This document shows positions 6,347-13,879 of a stretch of 21,424 nt of DNA, one piece after another. Under the pieces are notes generated by a model. It was not told where the DNA came from. It was given only the letters and a program-made list of their open reading frames with translations, and did not search any database. The stretch is taken from IMG/VR virus record IMGVR_UViG_3300044977_000110, positions 1 through 21,424 of that record; one strand, given 5' to 3'. The stretch is from a virus. The first letter of the stretch is position 1. Each line of letters begins with the position of its first letter. A program made the position numbers and the translations under genes.

Positions 6347-6588
6347 TTCTCAGCGAAGCGGCAAAGAAGAAAGTCCCGGCATCGAAGCGCGGCGTCCCCG
6401 CCAAGAGCGGCACGGGTTCCTATCCGATGCCGGACAAAGCTCACGCGAAAGCCGCCGTTGGACTCGCCGCCATGCACCACGGAAAGAACTCCTCCTTCAC
6501 CAAAAAGATTCGAGCGAAGGCGAAATCGCTGGGATACTTGAAGGCATCAGGGGATGGGAAGATGCGGAAGTTGAGTGAGTTGGCATAG
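6343..6588 (+). CDS. Small basic phage protein with SYPMPDKAHA motif
   Basis: This protein of 81 residues carries 'GTGSYPMPDKAHAKAAVGLA', the [SF]-[YF]-P-[IM]-P-[DN]-K-x-H-A stretch seen in small phage proteins of unknown function, followed by a lysine-rich helix and 'SLGYLK'. It ends 'RKLSELA', matching the C-terminus of the gene before. The start overlaps the upstream stop as ATGA (6343-6346), and its TAG overlaps the next GTG. The two neighbours are probably made together and may share a partner through the common C-terminal tail. Confidence 0.6.
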   Translation: MILSEAAKKKVPASKRGVPAKSGTGSYPMPDKAHAKAAVGLAAMHHGKNSSFTKKIRAKAKSLGYLKASGDGKMRKLSELA

Positions 6589-6788
6589 TGGAAGCGGCTT
6601 CTGAGCGCGTCCACTGGCTGAGTGAAGGGCAGGCGTTTCGCATGGGCGAGAAAGCGCGGAGTGCTAACGGCTTTCGGGTAGTTCCCTTCTACGGAGACAT
6701 GCGTTTCAGCGCAAACGACGATCCTGCGCATACCGCCGCACTGGATCAAGCATTCTTTCGCGGCTATGACAAAGAGGAGATTTCCTGA
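6588..6788 (+). CDS. Hypothetical small protein
   Basis: This 66-residue protein begins at a GTG overlapping the previous TAG by one base and ends with a TGA overlapping the next ATG. It contains 'HWLSEGQAFRMGEKARS', 'FRVVPFYGDMRFSAND' and an acidic C-terminus. No family is recognised. Its place in an unbroken chain of overlapping genes leading to the co-chaperonin supports its being real. Confidence 0.55.
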   Translation: MEAASERVHWLSEGQAFRMGEKARSANGFRVVPFYGDMRFSANDDPAHTAALDQAFFRGYDKEEIS

Positions 6789-7327
6789 TGCCCCAGACCC
6801 GCGAAGCCATCAAGCACGCCCCCGTCTCAAACGAAGTCTGGCGCAATAACCGGACGCAAGTCGGAGGGCTCTGGTTCGACCCGCTGAAGATCCAGCCGCT
6901 GGGAGATCACATTCTCGTGCAGCTCGACGAGGAGAAGCCCCTGAGTGAACTCATCGAAGCCCCGGACATCGCCAAGAATCAGGAGATCGCCCAGCGTTTC
7001 GGAGTCGTCATCGCCGTCGGCCCCGGCAAGTGGTATCAGAAACAATCCGCGCTCGAGAAGTCGAGCAAGACGCAGATCAGTTGGATTCTGAATAAGCTGA
7101 TCTTCAAGCCGACGACACTGAAGCCGGGAGATCGAGTCGCAATCGGCCATTTCTCAGACTGGGAATCGTGGTCTGCAGATTTTGAAGGGCGCGGAAGGAA
7201 CGTAGTGCTGTGTCAGGAAGCGGATGTCAGAGTTGTGTTTGATTCGAGGCCGATCAGCTCGCGGAAGCGCAAAGCTGCAGACTCGCGGCGCAACCAATCT
7301 TCGACGGCTCCAGCGATGGCCTCTTGA
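6788..7327 (+). CDS. GroES-like co-chaperonin
   Basis: The core (about residues 34-152) follows the Cpn10 fold: 'IQPLGDHILVQLDEE' (first strands), a loop 'KPLSELIEAPDI' in the place of the GroEL-binding mobile loop, 'FGVVIAVGPGKWY' (71-83), 'LKPGDRVAIGHF' (111-122) and a final strand 'ADVRVVF'. About 28 extra residues lie between the GPGK and LKPGDRV motifs, and a further basic C-terminal tail follows, giving 179 aa against about 95 for bacterial GroES. Phage co-chaperonins such as T4 gp31 replace GroES so that the host GroEL can fold large coat proteins; the same role is likely here. No GroEL is in the window. The last 28 residues overlap a possible gene on the other strand. Confidence 0.8.
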   Translation: MPQTREAIKHAPVSNEVWRNNRTQVGGLWFDPLKIQPLGDHILVQLDEEKPLSELIEAPDIAKNQEIAQRFGVVIAVGPGKWYQKQSALEKSSKTQISWILNKLIFKPTTLKPGDRVAIGHFSDWESWSADFEGRGRNVVLCQEADVRVVFDSRPISSRKRKAADSRRNQSSTAPAMAS

Positions 7328-7491
7328 CCCCGACCATAGCGAGTCTCGATCCCTGCGATTTGAAAAACATGAGTCCGACCCCATTCATAGTCTTTGATCC
7401 AGAGCGGCAGTAAATCTTCCTTTATTTCCGTGAAAACGTTCCGACGCTCCGGCAATTTTCCGCTCACATAAGCATCGTGTAACTCGCTCAT
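7213..7491 (-). CDS. Possible antisense gene between co-chaperonin and portal
   Basis: The minus strand encodes 92 residues from an ATG (7491-7489) that shares bases with the portal ATG on the other strand. It fills the otherwise empty 7328-7489 and overlaps the 3' end of the co-chaperonin gene by 115 bases. Its composition looks protein-like ('RRNVFTEIKEDLLPLWIKDY', 'GRGQEAIAGAVEDWLRRE'), more so than the antiparallel C-terminal tail of the co-chaperonin. No family is recognised and no Shine-Dalgarno is evident. It may be a late-acquired accessory gene or a chance frame. Confidence 0.35.
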   Translation of the reverse strand: MSELHDAYVSGKLPERRNVFTEIKEDLLPLWIKDYEWGRTHVFQIAGIETRYGRGQEAIAGAVEDWLRRESAALRFRELIGLESNTTLTSAS

Positions 7492-9676
7492 GCCCGTAAT
7501 TCTCGGCTCAAAATCTAAGAAACGCAACAAGAAGCTCGAAGCGAGCGAGGAGTTGATTGCCACCTCGCTCAAACGCTTCAAGATCACCGCCGAGTCTGAG
7601 TCGGAATCCCGCGCTAAGGCTCTCGAAGATTTGCGCTTCTCGATCGGCACCGGCCAGTGGGACGAATCGGTCAAAGCCAACCGGGAGATCGAAGGCAAAC
7701 CGTGTTTAACGATCAACCGAGCGCCAGCGTTCCTGCGTCAGTATACGGGAGAGGAGCGCCAGCACCGCCCCGCCATGCTGGTGAGCCCTGTGGGGAACGG
7801 CGCGGACAAGGAAGCCGCGAAGATTCACCAGGGCGTTCTCCGTCACATCGAAGTCGTGAGCGTAGCGGACGTAACCTACGACAACTCCTACGACATGATG
7901 ATGCGGATCGGCTGGTGTCCGTGGCGCGTGAACACAGAATTCGTCAGGGAGCGCAGCTTCGACCAGGAGCCGCGCATACAGTCGATCGAGAATCCCTTCG
8001 CAGTCTATCTCTCGCCAGTGCGCAGGCCGGATGGCACCGACCCGCTCTGGGGCCATGTCATCCGCGATTATTCAAAAGAAGAGTACGAGGCGGAATTCGG
8101 CAGTCAAGCCGAGATGGTGAAGTTAAATTTCCCCACCCAGCAAGGCGCTTCAGAGCCGGATTGGGTGACAAAGAACGGCTGCCGCGTGGCGGAATACTGG
8201 TGGATCGAGCTGCAGCCGAAAATCCTCTGCTTACTCGATGACGGCCAGACCAAACTCGAAGAAGAAGTGATCGACGACCTCACGAAAGCGCGGGTGATCG
8301 ACAAGCGCGACACTATCGTCCGCAAGGTGCACTGCGTCAAACACGACGCCATCTCGATCATCAAGAAATACGATTGGCTGGGCCGCTATCTTCCCTTCCC
8401 TGAAGTGAACGGCGTGCGGTTGAATGTGAACGGCAAGATTTACCGCTCAGGCATGGTGCGGGATTATCGCGACGCCCAGAGAATCTACGACTTCATGGTC
8501 ACCAGGCAGGTCGAGCAAGTTGACTTAGTAAGTAAAGACCCGCTCTGGGTGCCGAAACAGAATGCGCAGTATGAGAACGACTACCGGCAGATGAACCGGA
8601 AGAACTTCTCACACCTCTACTTCGAAACCCATGATGATCAAGGTCGGGAGTTGCCTCCTCCCACTCGCGCCGGCCGCGAAGCCCCAATTCAGGCCATGTC
8701 GGAGGTCATCAAACAGGCCGACTACGACATGAAGGCCGTGATCGGTATCTACGGGCCATCTTTGGGTGAGGAGTCTGGCAACGCCGATGAGTCCGGCTTT
8801 GCGATCCTCAGCCGCCAGGAACAATCGGACACTGGCTCCATCACCTGGCACGACAACCTGAACCGGGCAATCATGTGGCAGGGCACAATCCTCCTCGATC
8901 TCTGGCCGAAGCTGATCAATTCCGCCCGCGTGCAGCGCATCATCGACCCGGACGACAGCGTTCGCCATGCGGTGATTTACAACTCGCAGAATCAGACGGA
9001 CCAGGCAGACGCCGAGAAACTTTTCAACGCCGCACAAGGCCTGAAGAAGGCCTACGACGTGGGAGTCGGTGATTACGATCTTGTGCTCTCAACCGGCCCG
9101 ATGTACAAAACCGCGCGGCAAGAAGCATTCCGCGCGCTCACTGCGGTGATCAACGAAAATCCGCAGATGATGCTTCCGGTGGTAGGCGACATTTGGGCAA
9201 AGAACGCTGACTTCCCGGACGCAGATGTGCTGGCCGAGCGTTTCAAGAAGATGCTGCCGGCGAACCTGCAGGATAGTGACTCCGACGACCTGATGTCGAG
9301 GTACCAACAATTACTGGCGCAATATCAGCAGCTCACCGACCAGCACAACGTCATGCTGCAGGAACTCTCGCGCGCCGACGACACCATCCGCACGAAGCGG
9401 CTTGACCTCGAAAGCCGTGAGCGTGTCGCGCTGATGAACAATTTCACCCAGATCATGGTGCAGCGGCTGAAGTCGCACGATGCCGCAGCACAGGCCGCGA
9501 TGGACGCCCAGCTCGACGCTATTGCCGCGCGCCTGCAGTTGCTCCACGAAGGGCAGCCGGTTGCGGCAGATGCTGGCGATCCACCAAATACACCGGAGCT
9601 ATCACCCCAGGTAGAGCCGAAAGTGCAGCCGATCATCCCAGCAAGCCCGACGCCGCGGCCGCAACCGATTCAGTAA
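7490..9676 (+). CDS. Portal protein, P22 gp1 type
   Basis: This 728-residue protein is close to the 725 of P22 gp1, the dodecameric ring through which DNA enters and leaves the head. It has the family's opening: 'RAKALEDLRFSIGTGQW' (41-57), 'GKPCLTINRAPAFLRQYTGE' (69-88), 'RQHRPAMLVSP' (90-100), then 'NPFAVYLSP' (168-176). The middle contains the 'DESGFAILSRQEQSDTG' segment common in this family. The C-terminus from about residue 600 is a long Gln/Leu/Ala coiled coil ending in a proline- and glutamine-rich tail, comparable to the P22 barrel region. No strong Shine-Dalgarno precedes ATG 7490. Two short non-coding gaps separate it from its neighbours. Confidence 0.92.
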   Translation: MPVILGSKSKKRNKKLEASEELIATSLKRFKITAESESESRAKALEDLRFSIGTGQWDESVKANREIEGKPCLTINRAPAFLRQYTGEERQHRPAMLVSPVGNGADKEAAKIHQGVLRHIEVVSVADVTYDNSYDMMMRIGWCPWRVNTEFVRERSFDQEPRIQSIENPFAVYLSPVRRPDGTDPLWGHVIRDYSKEEYEAEFGSQAEMVKLNFPTQQGASEPDWVTKNGCRVAEYWWIELQPKILCLLDDGQTKLEEEVIDDLTKARVIDKRDTIVRKVHCVKHDAISIIKKYDWLGRYLPFPEVNGVRLNVNGKIYRSGMVRDYRDAQRIYDFMVTRQVEQVDLVSKDPLWVPKQNAQYENDYRQMNRKNFSHLYFETHDDQGRELPPPTRAGREAPIQAMSEVIKQADYDMKAVIGIYGPSLGEESGNADESGFAILSRQEQSDTGSITWHDNLNRAIMWQGTILLDLWPKLINSARVQRIIDPDDSVRHAVIYNSQNQTDQADAEKLFNAAQGLKKAYDVGVGDYDLVLSTGPMYKTARQEAFRALTAVINENPQMMLPVVGDIWAKNADFPDADVLAERFKKMLPANLQDSDSDDLMSRYQQLLAQYQQLTDQHNVMLQELSRADDTIRTKRLDLESRERVALMNNFTQIMVQRLKSHDAAAQAAMDAQLDAIAARLQLLHEGQPVAADAGDPPNTPELSPQVEPKVQPIIPASPTPRPQPIQ

Positions 9677-9734
9677 AGACGAATTTCGACCAAATCAGCC
9701 GATCCACAAACCCTACACAACCTAGGAGGAAGTG

Positions 9735-10805
9735 ATGCCGACAGGAATCATCATGCAATCGAGTTCGCACGGAGCCACCCAGGAAGCCATTGAGAAAGTC
9801 CTGGCCGAAAACGGCTACGAAACATCGAAGCCCGAGCCAGAAGCGCCCGTAGAGCCCAAGCGCGAGGATTTTCAATCGCAGGAGGAGTACGCGAAAGCTC
9901 ACGACGAGTTCAAAGCCAAGCAGGAGCCCACGGAACCGGCGGAGCTGACCGAGCCGAAGCGCGACGACTTCAAAACGGATGAGGAGTTCACCGCCGCCCA
10001 GGAAGAATTTGAAGCCGCGCAGGAAGAGGCTGAAGAAAAGCTCGCGCAAGAGGAAGAGAAAAAGCGCCTCGCCGCCCTGCCCAAGAAAACCCGCCGGCAG
10101 AAGGCTATCGAGAAGGCCACGAAGCCACTGCAGACCGAGCTCGAAAAACTGCGTCAGGAAGTGGCCGCGCTGCAGGGCAAGAAAACACCGACGGAAGCCG
10201 CGGCCGCGGAACCAAAGATCGAAACCCCCAAAGCTCCCAAGCGCGAAGACTTCAAGAGCGACGCTGAGTACGACGACGCACTGTTTGATTACCGCTACCA
10301 GCTTCGCCGCTCGAAAGAGCAGCAGGAAGACGCCAAAAAGCGCCACGAAGAGGCCGAGAAAGCCTACAAGGCGCAGCTCGAACAGAATTACAAGAATTAC
10401 CTCGACCAAGTCGCTGCCTTCAAGGAAGAGCACGACGACTGGGACGACGTTGTCAATCAATCCATTCCCATCCACGAGAGCGTGTACCTGGCGGTCCAGG
10501 AGCAGGAGAACGGAGCCCAAGTGACTTATTACCTTGGGAAACACCCTGACTACGCGCGCCGCCTCGCGGAGATGAGTCCCTTGTCCGCCGTCATGGAAAT
10601 TGGCCGGCTCGCTGAAAAGCTGAAGCCCGGCGCGGCCGAACCAGCCGCCAGCGGCAGACCCGAAAAGAAAACCCCGCCGAAATCCATTCCGGAGCCGGTT
10701 CGCCCGGTCTCGACTTCGGCCACATCTTCTACGCTCACCTCGCGCGAAGCCGCCAAGAACCGCGACTTCAAAGCTTTCAAGGCCGCCCAGCGCAAAGGCG
10801 CGTAG
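9735..10805 (+). CDS. Scaffolding protein
   Basis: The position between portal and coat protein and the composition identify this as the internal scaffold that guides procapsid assembly. It has 356 residues, almost all charged or polar and helical, with a long Glu/Lys coiled coil at about 85-150 and another at 185-240. A 12-residue motif PKR-[ED]-DF-x-[ST]-x-x-E-[YF] occurs three times (41-52, 74-85 and 168-179). The C-terminus 'SREAAKNRDFKAFKAAQRKG' is a basic helix, as expected for the coat-binding end of P22-type scaffolds. ATG 9735 lies five bases after GGAGG; GTG 9732 is too close. Confidence 0.85.
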   Translation: MPTGIIMQSSSHGATQEAIEKVLAENGYETSKPEPEAPVEPKREDFQSQEEYAKAHDEFKAKQEPTEPAELTEPKRDDFKTDEEFTAAQEEFEAAQEEAEEKLAQEEEKKRLAALPKKTRRQKAIEKATKPLQTELEKLRQEVAALQGKKTPTEAAAAEPKIETPKAPKREDFKSDAEYDDALFDYRYQLRRSKEQQEDAKKRHEEAEKAYKAQLEQNYKNYLDQVAAFKEEHDDWDDVVNQSIPIHESVYLAVQEQENGAQVTYYLGKHPDYARRLAEMSPLSAVMEIGRLAEKLKPGAAEPAASGRPEKKTPPKSIPEPVRPVSTSATSSTLTSREAAKNRDFKAFKAAQRKGA

Positions 10806-10823
10806 CCCACAGGAGATTTCACC

Positions 10824-12092
10824 TTGGCCAACGTAATCCTTACCAACCAGGAGATTAGTTACAAGAACCTGATGGTGCTTGAGAACTCGATCTCGTTCAC
10901 CAAAAAGGTCGTCCGCCGCTACGACGACAAATTCGGGCGCGCGGGCGCAAAGATCGGCTACATCCTGAACATCCGCAAACCCGCCCGCTCCGTCTCAACC
11001 GCTGGGCAAGGCATCCAGCTTCAGGACTACATCGAGCGCTCGGTGCCCCTGGTGCTCAACAAGCAGTACCAGCAGGCCTGCGCCTTCACCTCCAGCGATC
11101 TTTCGCTCTCACTCGACGATTTCACCAACCGGGTGACGAAGCCGAAGATCGTGCAACTTGCCAACGACATCGACTACGACGGCCTGCAGCAGTTCATCAA
11201 CGTGCCGGCAGAAGTGGGGACGCCCGGAACGGTACCATCCTCCGCAGACACGTATCTGAACGTCCTGCAGGTGTTGGCCGATGAAGCCTTCCCGGTCGAC
11301 GATGAGGAAGGATTGTCCCTGCATATTTCACCGCGTATGCAGCGCAGCATTTTCCCGGCACTTCAAGGTCTCGTAGCAACCGGCTCCGGCACCGCGAGTT
11401 TCGCATTCCTGCGGAACCTGGCGAAGGGCGAGGGCGGCGGCGAGGACTTCTATAAAGGCCTGGTCGCAAAGGGCCTCGGCTTTGACTGGTTCATGACCCA
11501 GAACGCGCCGACGTTCACCACCGGCACTCAGGGCGGAACCCCGGTAGTCGACGGCGGAAGCCAGACCGGCAGCTCCATCCTGTCGAGTGGCTGGACGGCT
11601 TCGACGAACGTATTGAACCAGGGCGACATCATCACTTTCGCCGGAGTTCACAGAATCAACCCGCTGACCCGCCAGTCCACAGGTGACCTGCGACCCTTCG
11701 TGGTGACCGCGTCAGTGACCTCGAACGGCTCGGGAGTTGCCACGATCCCGATTGCCTGCGTCGACGGAGACGGCATCACCCTGGCCGGTCCTTACCAGAC
11801 GGTCGATGCTTCCCCGGCAGGGAACGCAGCCATCACCGTTTCTGGTGCCAGTGCTGTGACCAGCTACCGCGGCGTCGGATTCCATCCGGAAGCCTTCACC
11901 TTCGGCTGCGCGGATCTCGAAATGTATGAGAACCAGCACATGATGGAGATGGCGGCCGATAAAGAACTCGGCCTCGCGATCCGCATGTGGGCCCAGCCGG
12001 ACATCAATACCGACCGGCTCCTGATGCGTCTCGACGTGCTCGGCGGCTGGCTGACCATGTATCCGCAGGCGGCTGTCCGCATCGCAAGCTAA
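10824..12092 (+). CDS. Major capsid protein, P22 coat type
   Basis: This 422-residue protein is close to the 430 of P22 gp5 and starts at a TTG eight bases after AGGAG (10811-10815). The N-terminal part 'LTNQEISYKNLMVLENSI', then 'GAKIGYILNIRKPAR' (41-55) and 'DLSLSLDDFTNRVTKPKI' are typical of this branch of HK97-fold coat proteins. Residues about 225-345 are a beta-rich insertion with many Gly, Thr and Ser, in the place of the P22 telokin-like I-domain. The C-terminus returns to the core. A perfect hairpin follows the stop. High expression is likely. Confidence 0.92.
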   Translation: MANVILTNQEISYKNLMVLENSISFTKKVVRRYDDKFGRAGAKIGYILNIRKPARSVSTAGQGIQLQDYIERSVPLVLNKQYQQACAFTSSDLSLSLDDFTNRVTKPKIVQLANDIDYDGLQQFINVPAEVGTPGTVPSSADTYLNVLQVLADEAFPVDDEEGLSLHISPRMQRSIFPALQGLVATGSGTASFAFLRNLAKGEGGGEDFYKGLVAKGLGFDWFMTQNAPTFTTGTQGGTPVVDGGSQTGSSILSSGWTASTNVLNQGDIITFAGVHRINPLTRQSTGDLRPFVVTASVTSNGSGVATIPIACVDGDGITLAGPYQTVDASPAGNAAITVSGASAVTSYRGVGFHPEAFTFGCADLEMYENQHMMEMAADKELGLAIRMWAQPDINTDRLLMRLDVLGGWLTMYPQAAVRIAS

Positions 12093-12097
12093 GACCG

Positions 12098-12121
12098 GGG
12101 TGTGACTTAAAAGTCACACCC
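12098..12121 (+). other. Perfect intercistronic hairpin after the coat gene
   Basis: GGGTGTGACTT and AAGTCACACCC are exact reverse complements with two A between them, giving ten stable pairs around a TAAA loop. It begins six bases after the coat stop. No T-run follows, so it is more likely an mRNA-stabilising or attenuating hairpin that sets coat expression above downstream genes than a full terminator. Confidence 0.75.
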
Positions 12122-12158
12122 TCCAAATTCCAACACAGAAAAGGAAACACACATCACC

Positions 12159-13013
12159 ATGACCATCAGAAAAGCTGTATCGCTCTTTCTTCTTCTGGCG
12201 GGTTTGGCTGTACTGGCGGAAGGCCAGCAGGGTCAGAACGCTTTAACCGCAACCAACCTCTCAAGCTCGATTTCGAGCGGAACCACGCAATTCTGCCTGT
12301 CTTCGGTCACGGGCATTAACGCCCCAGGACCGTCGGCAACGCCGGTGAGCTGGATCTACGTGGATCGTGAAGCCATTGCGATCATGAGCGTCAACACCAG
12401 CACTAGTTGCGTGGGAGTCCGGCGCGGGGATCTCGGGACGCGAGCCGGTGCTCACCTCGCGGGCCAGGTAGTCCTGATCTCACAGGCCTACCAGACGCAG
12501 TTGGGGCTTGGGGGCAATCCCACGAACAACGGATTCGACGATCACGATCCATCGGTTGGCTCATTGTGCTATTCAACGAGCTCGCCGCTGGTGAGTCTGC
12601 CGCCGGCGTACCCGCTGCTCAATGTGCTGACCGGAGCACAATGGCTGTGCTCGACACTCACGAACGAATGGGTGCCGGGCTTCCAGAACCCTCTGGCGCC
12701 AGCTATCGCTTCCCCGACCACGGCGGTTGCTTCAGCCGCTTCGATCACACCGAGTGGACCGTTGTTTCACATCACCGGAACCACGCAAATTACCCTCATC
12801 AACGTCCCTGTGGGCTTTGCCGCGAATGGCACCACGGCGAACGTTGGAGGGGGGCAGTTTTGCGTGATCCCCGATGCCGCCTACACCACAGCGACGGGCG
12901 GGACCGCCACCGCCACGGCTGTGCCTTTGAAGAAAGCCAGCACCGCGGTAGCGGGGCAGACCATGTGCTTCACCTATGACCCGGTGAACAAACTGTTCGA
13001 CGCCTCGTACTAA
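12159..13013 (+). CDS. Exported beta-rich protein with Sec signal peptide
   Basis: Residues 1-22 form a clear Sec signal: basic start (RK), hydrophobic core 'AVSLFLLLAGLAVLA', and a cleavage site AEG|QQ. The mature part (about 262 residues) is rich in Ser, Thr, Ala and Gly. It holds cysteines at about 46, 64, 117, 144, 216 and 249 that could form disulfides outside the cytoplasm. The C-terminal 85 residues ('GTTQITLINVPVGFAANGT', a glycine turn, then 'FTYDPVNKLFDASY') resemble the beta modules of phage head fibres and decoration proteins. The gene follows the coat gene, where decoration proteins are often encoded, yet a signal peptide is unexpected there. AAGGAAA lies about a dozen bases before the ATG. 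Confidence 0.65.
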   Translation: MTIRKAVSLFLLLAGLAVLAEGQQGQNALTATNLSSSISSGTTQFCLSSVTGINAPGPSATPVSWIYVDREAIAIMSVNTSTSCVGVRRGDLGTRAGAHLAGQVVLISQAYQTQLGLGGNPTNNGFDDHDPSVGSLCYSTSSPLVSLPPAYPLLNVLTGAQWLCSTLTNEWVPGFQNPLAPAIASPTTAVASAASITPSGPLFHITGTTQITLINVPVGFAANGTTANVGGGQFCVIPDAAYTTATGGTATATAVPLKKASTAVAGQTMCFTYDPVNKLFDASY

Positions 13014-13017
13014 GACC

Positions 13018-13057
13018 GCGTGATTCACGCTTCGGGCGTTGAGCGCCATCAGCGCCC
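13018..13057 (+). other. Paired hairpins after the exported-protein gene
   Basis: GCGTGA/TCACGC (13018-13030) is followed by a nine-pair stem with one G-U, GGGCGTTGA (13034-13042) and TCAGCGCCC (13049-13057). The stop context TAAGACCG is the same as at the end of the coat gene, where another hairpin follows. No T-run is present, so a role in mRNA processing or stability is more likely than termination. Confidence 0.5.
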
Positions 13058-13086
13058 ACCAAATTCTCTTGAAAAGGAATATTCCA

Positions 13087-13371
13087 ATGGCTTACGAAAC
13101 GCAGGAACAGAAACTCGACGGAAAAACACCCGTCAAACCCACACCTTTCGACGCACATGAGCAAGCCACGCGCGGCACCCACATTCCCACTAAAGCCGGC
13201 GACAAAGAGCCGCACCCGGGCCAAGGCGCACAGTACCCGAAAGTCGTCGAACACCGGGAAGGCTCCGAGAAAGGCCAGCTCGACGCGGCGGTGATCGTCA
13301 ACTCGAAGGAAGAGGAAGACGCTTATCTGGCGAAGAAAGCGAAAGAAGAGAAGGCCGAGAAGAGCGCCTAG
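13087..13371 (+). CDS. Hypothetical highly charged small protein
   Basis: ATG 13087 follows AAAAGGAA at 13071-13078 with a good spacing, so I prefer it to the in-frame upstream start at 13039, which lies in the hairpins. The 94 residues are hydrophilic, with many Lys, Glu, Pro and His, and end in a short charged helix ('EEEDAYLAKKAKEEKAEKSA'). It is probably flexible. No family is recognised. Similar small charged proteins are common next to coat genes. Its TAG abuts the stop of the convergent minus-strand gene. Confidence 0.6.
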   Translation: MAYETQEQKLDGKTPVKPTPFDAHEQATRGTHIPTKAGDKEPHPGQGAQYPKVVEHREGSEKGQLDAAVIVNSKEEEDAYLAKKAKEEKAEKSA

Positions 13372-13545
13372 CTACTTCGGCAGTTTGTCGCCAATCGAAC
13401 GATCGTGCAGGAAGTCGAGGCCGTCTCGCATCTCAAAGCCCGCGAGGCGGCAGCCTTTCTTGTTGCAGTACCACGTTCCGTTTGTGCCGGAGAACTCTAG
13501 CGGTTGACCGCAGCGGACGCAACGTGGCTTTTTCAGTTTCTTCAC
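13372..13545 (-). CDS. Small zinc-ribbon protein on the minus strand
   Basis: This 57-residue gene fills the gap between two plus-strand genes. From GTG (13545-13543) it encodes a basic start 'MKKLKKPRCVRCGQPLEF', then 'GTWYCNKKGCRLAG', placing cysteines at 9, 12, 27 and 32 in a CxxC-x14-CxxxxC zinc ribbon with the usual aromatic and glycine turns. It ends with a short acidic-basic tail. The stop codon is directly next to the stop of the plus gene (TAGCTA at 13369-13374). The coherent zinc-ribbon pattern and exact fit into the gap argue that it is real. It could bind DNA or a protein partner. Confidence 0.65.
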   Translation of the reverse strand: MKKLKKPRCVRCGQPLEFSGTNGTWYCNKKGCRLAGFEMRDGLDFLHDRSIGDKLPK

Positions 13546-13567
13546 AGACCCATTCTAGGAGAGTCTC

Positions 13568-13879
13568 ATGGCAACAGAAAACTACAATCTCGAAGACCCC
13601 GCGGCACAGGAGCAGATTCGCCGCGGCCACCACGAATACCTACCCACCGCCGGCAAACATGGCCGCTACCAGAAAACCCAGTGGATTCGCGGTCCCCAGA
13701 ACGACTATCCGAAGATGATGGGGAAAGCCCCGGCTCCGAAGATGGCCGATTTCAAAGGCAAGCCCGACGCGCAGCAACTCTTCGATCAGGCGATGAAGGA
13801 GTGGGACACGTACATGACCTCGACCATCGTCCGCAATAAAGCGGAAGAGCAGGCCTGGCTCAAGGCGAACGCCGCCTAG
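13568..13879 (+). CDS. Hypothetical charged protein
   Basis: This protein of 103 residues has AGGAG (13557-13561) six bases before the ATG. It is polar, with 'EEQAWLKANAA' at the C-terminus and a central proline-, glycine- and lysine-rich stretch. Charge and length resemble the 13087 gene, and both end in a Glu/Ala/Lys helix, so they may be distant relatives or similar head-associated proteins. Its TAG and the TAG of the minus-strand gene share two bases in a CTAG palindrome at 13876-13879. Confidence 0.6.
   Translation: MATENYNLEDPAAQEQIRRGHHEYLPTAGKHGRYQKTQWIRGPQNDYPKMMGKAPAPKMADFKGKPDAQQLFDQAMKEWDTYMTSTIVRNKAEEQAWLKANAA

Noticed and set aside
9633-10544. 303-codon leucine- and phenylalanine-rich frame on the minus strand
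   Set aside because: It is the mirror of the Glu/Lys-rich scaffold gene; the runs of Leu, Val and Phe come from complementing GAG/AAG codons, and the plus strand has a strong Shine-Dalgarno and family match.
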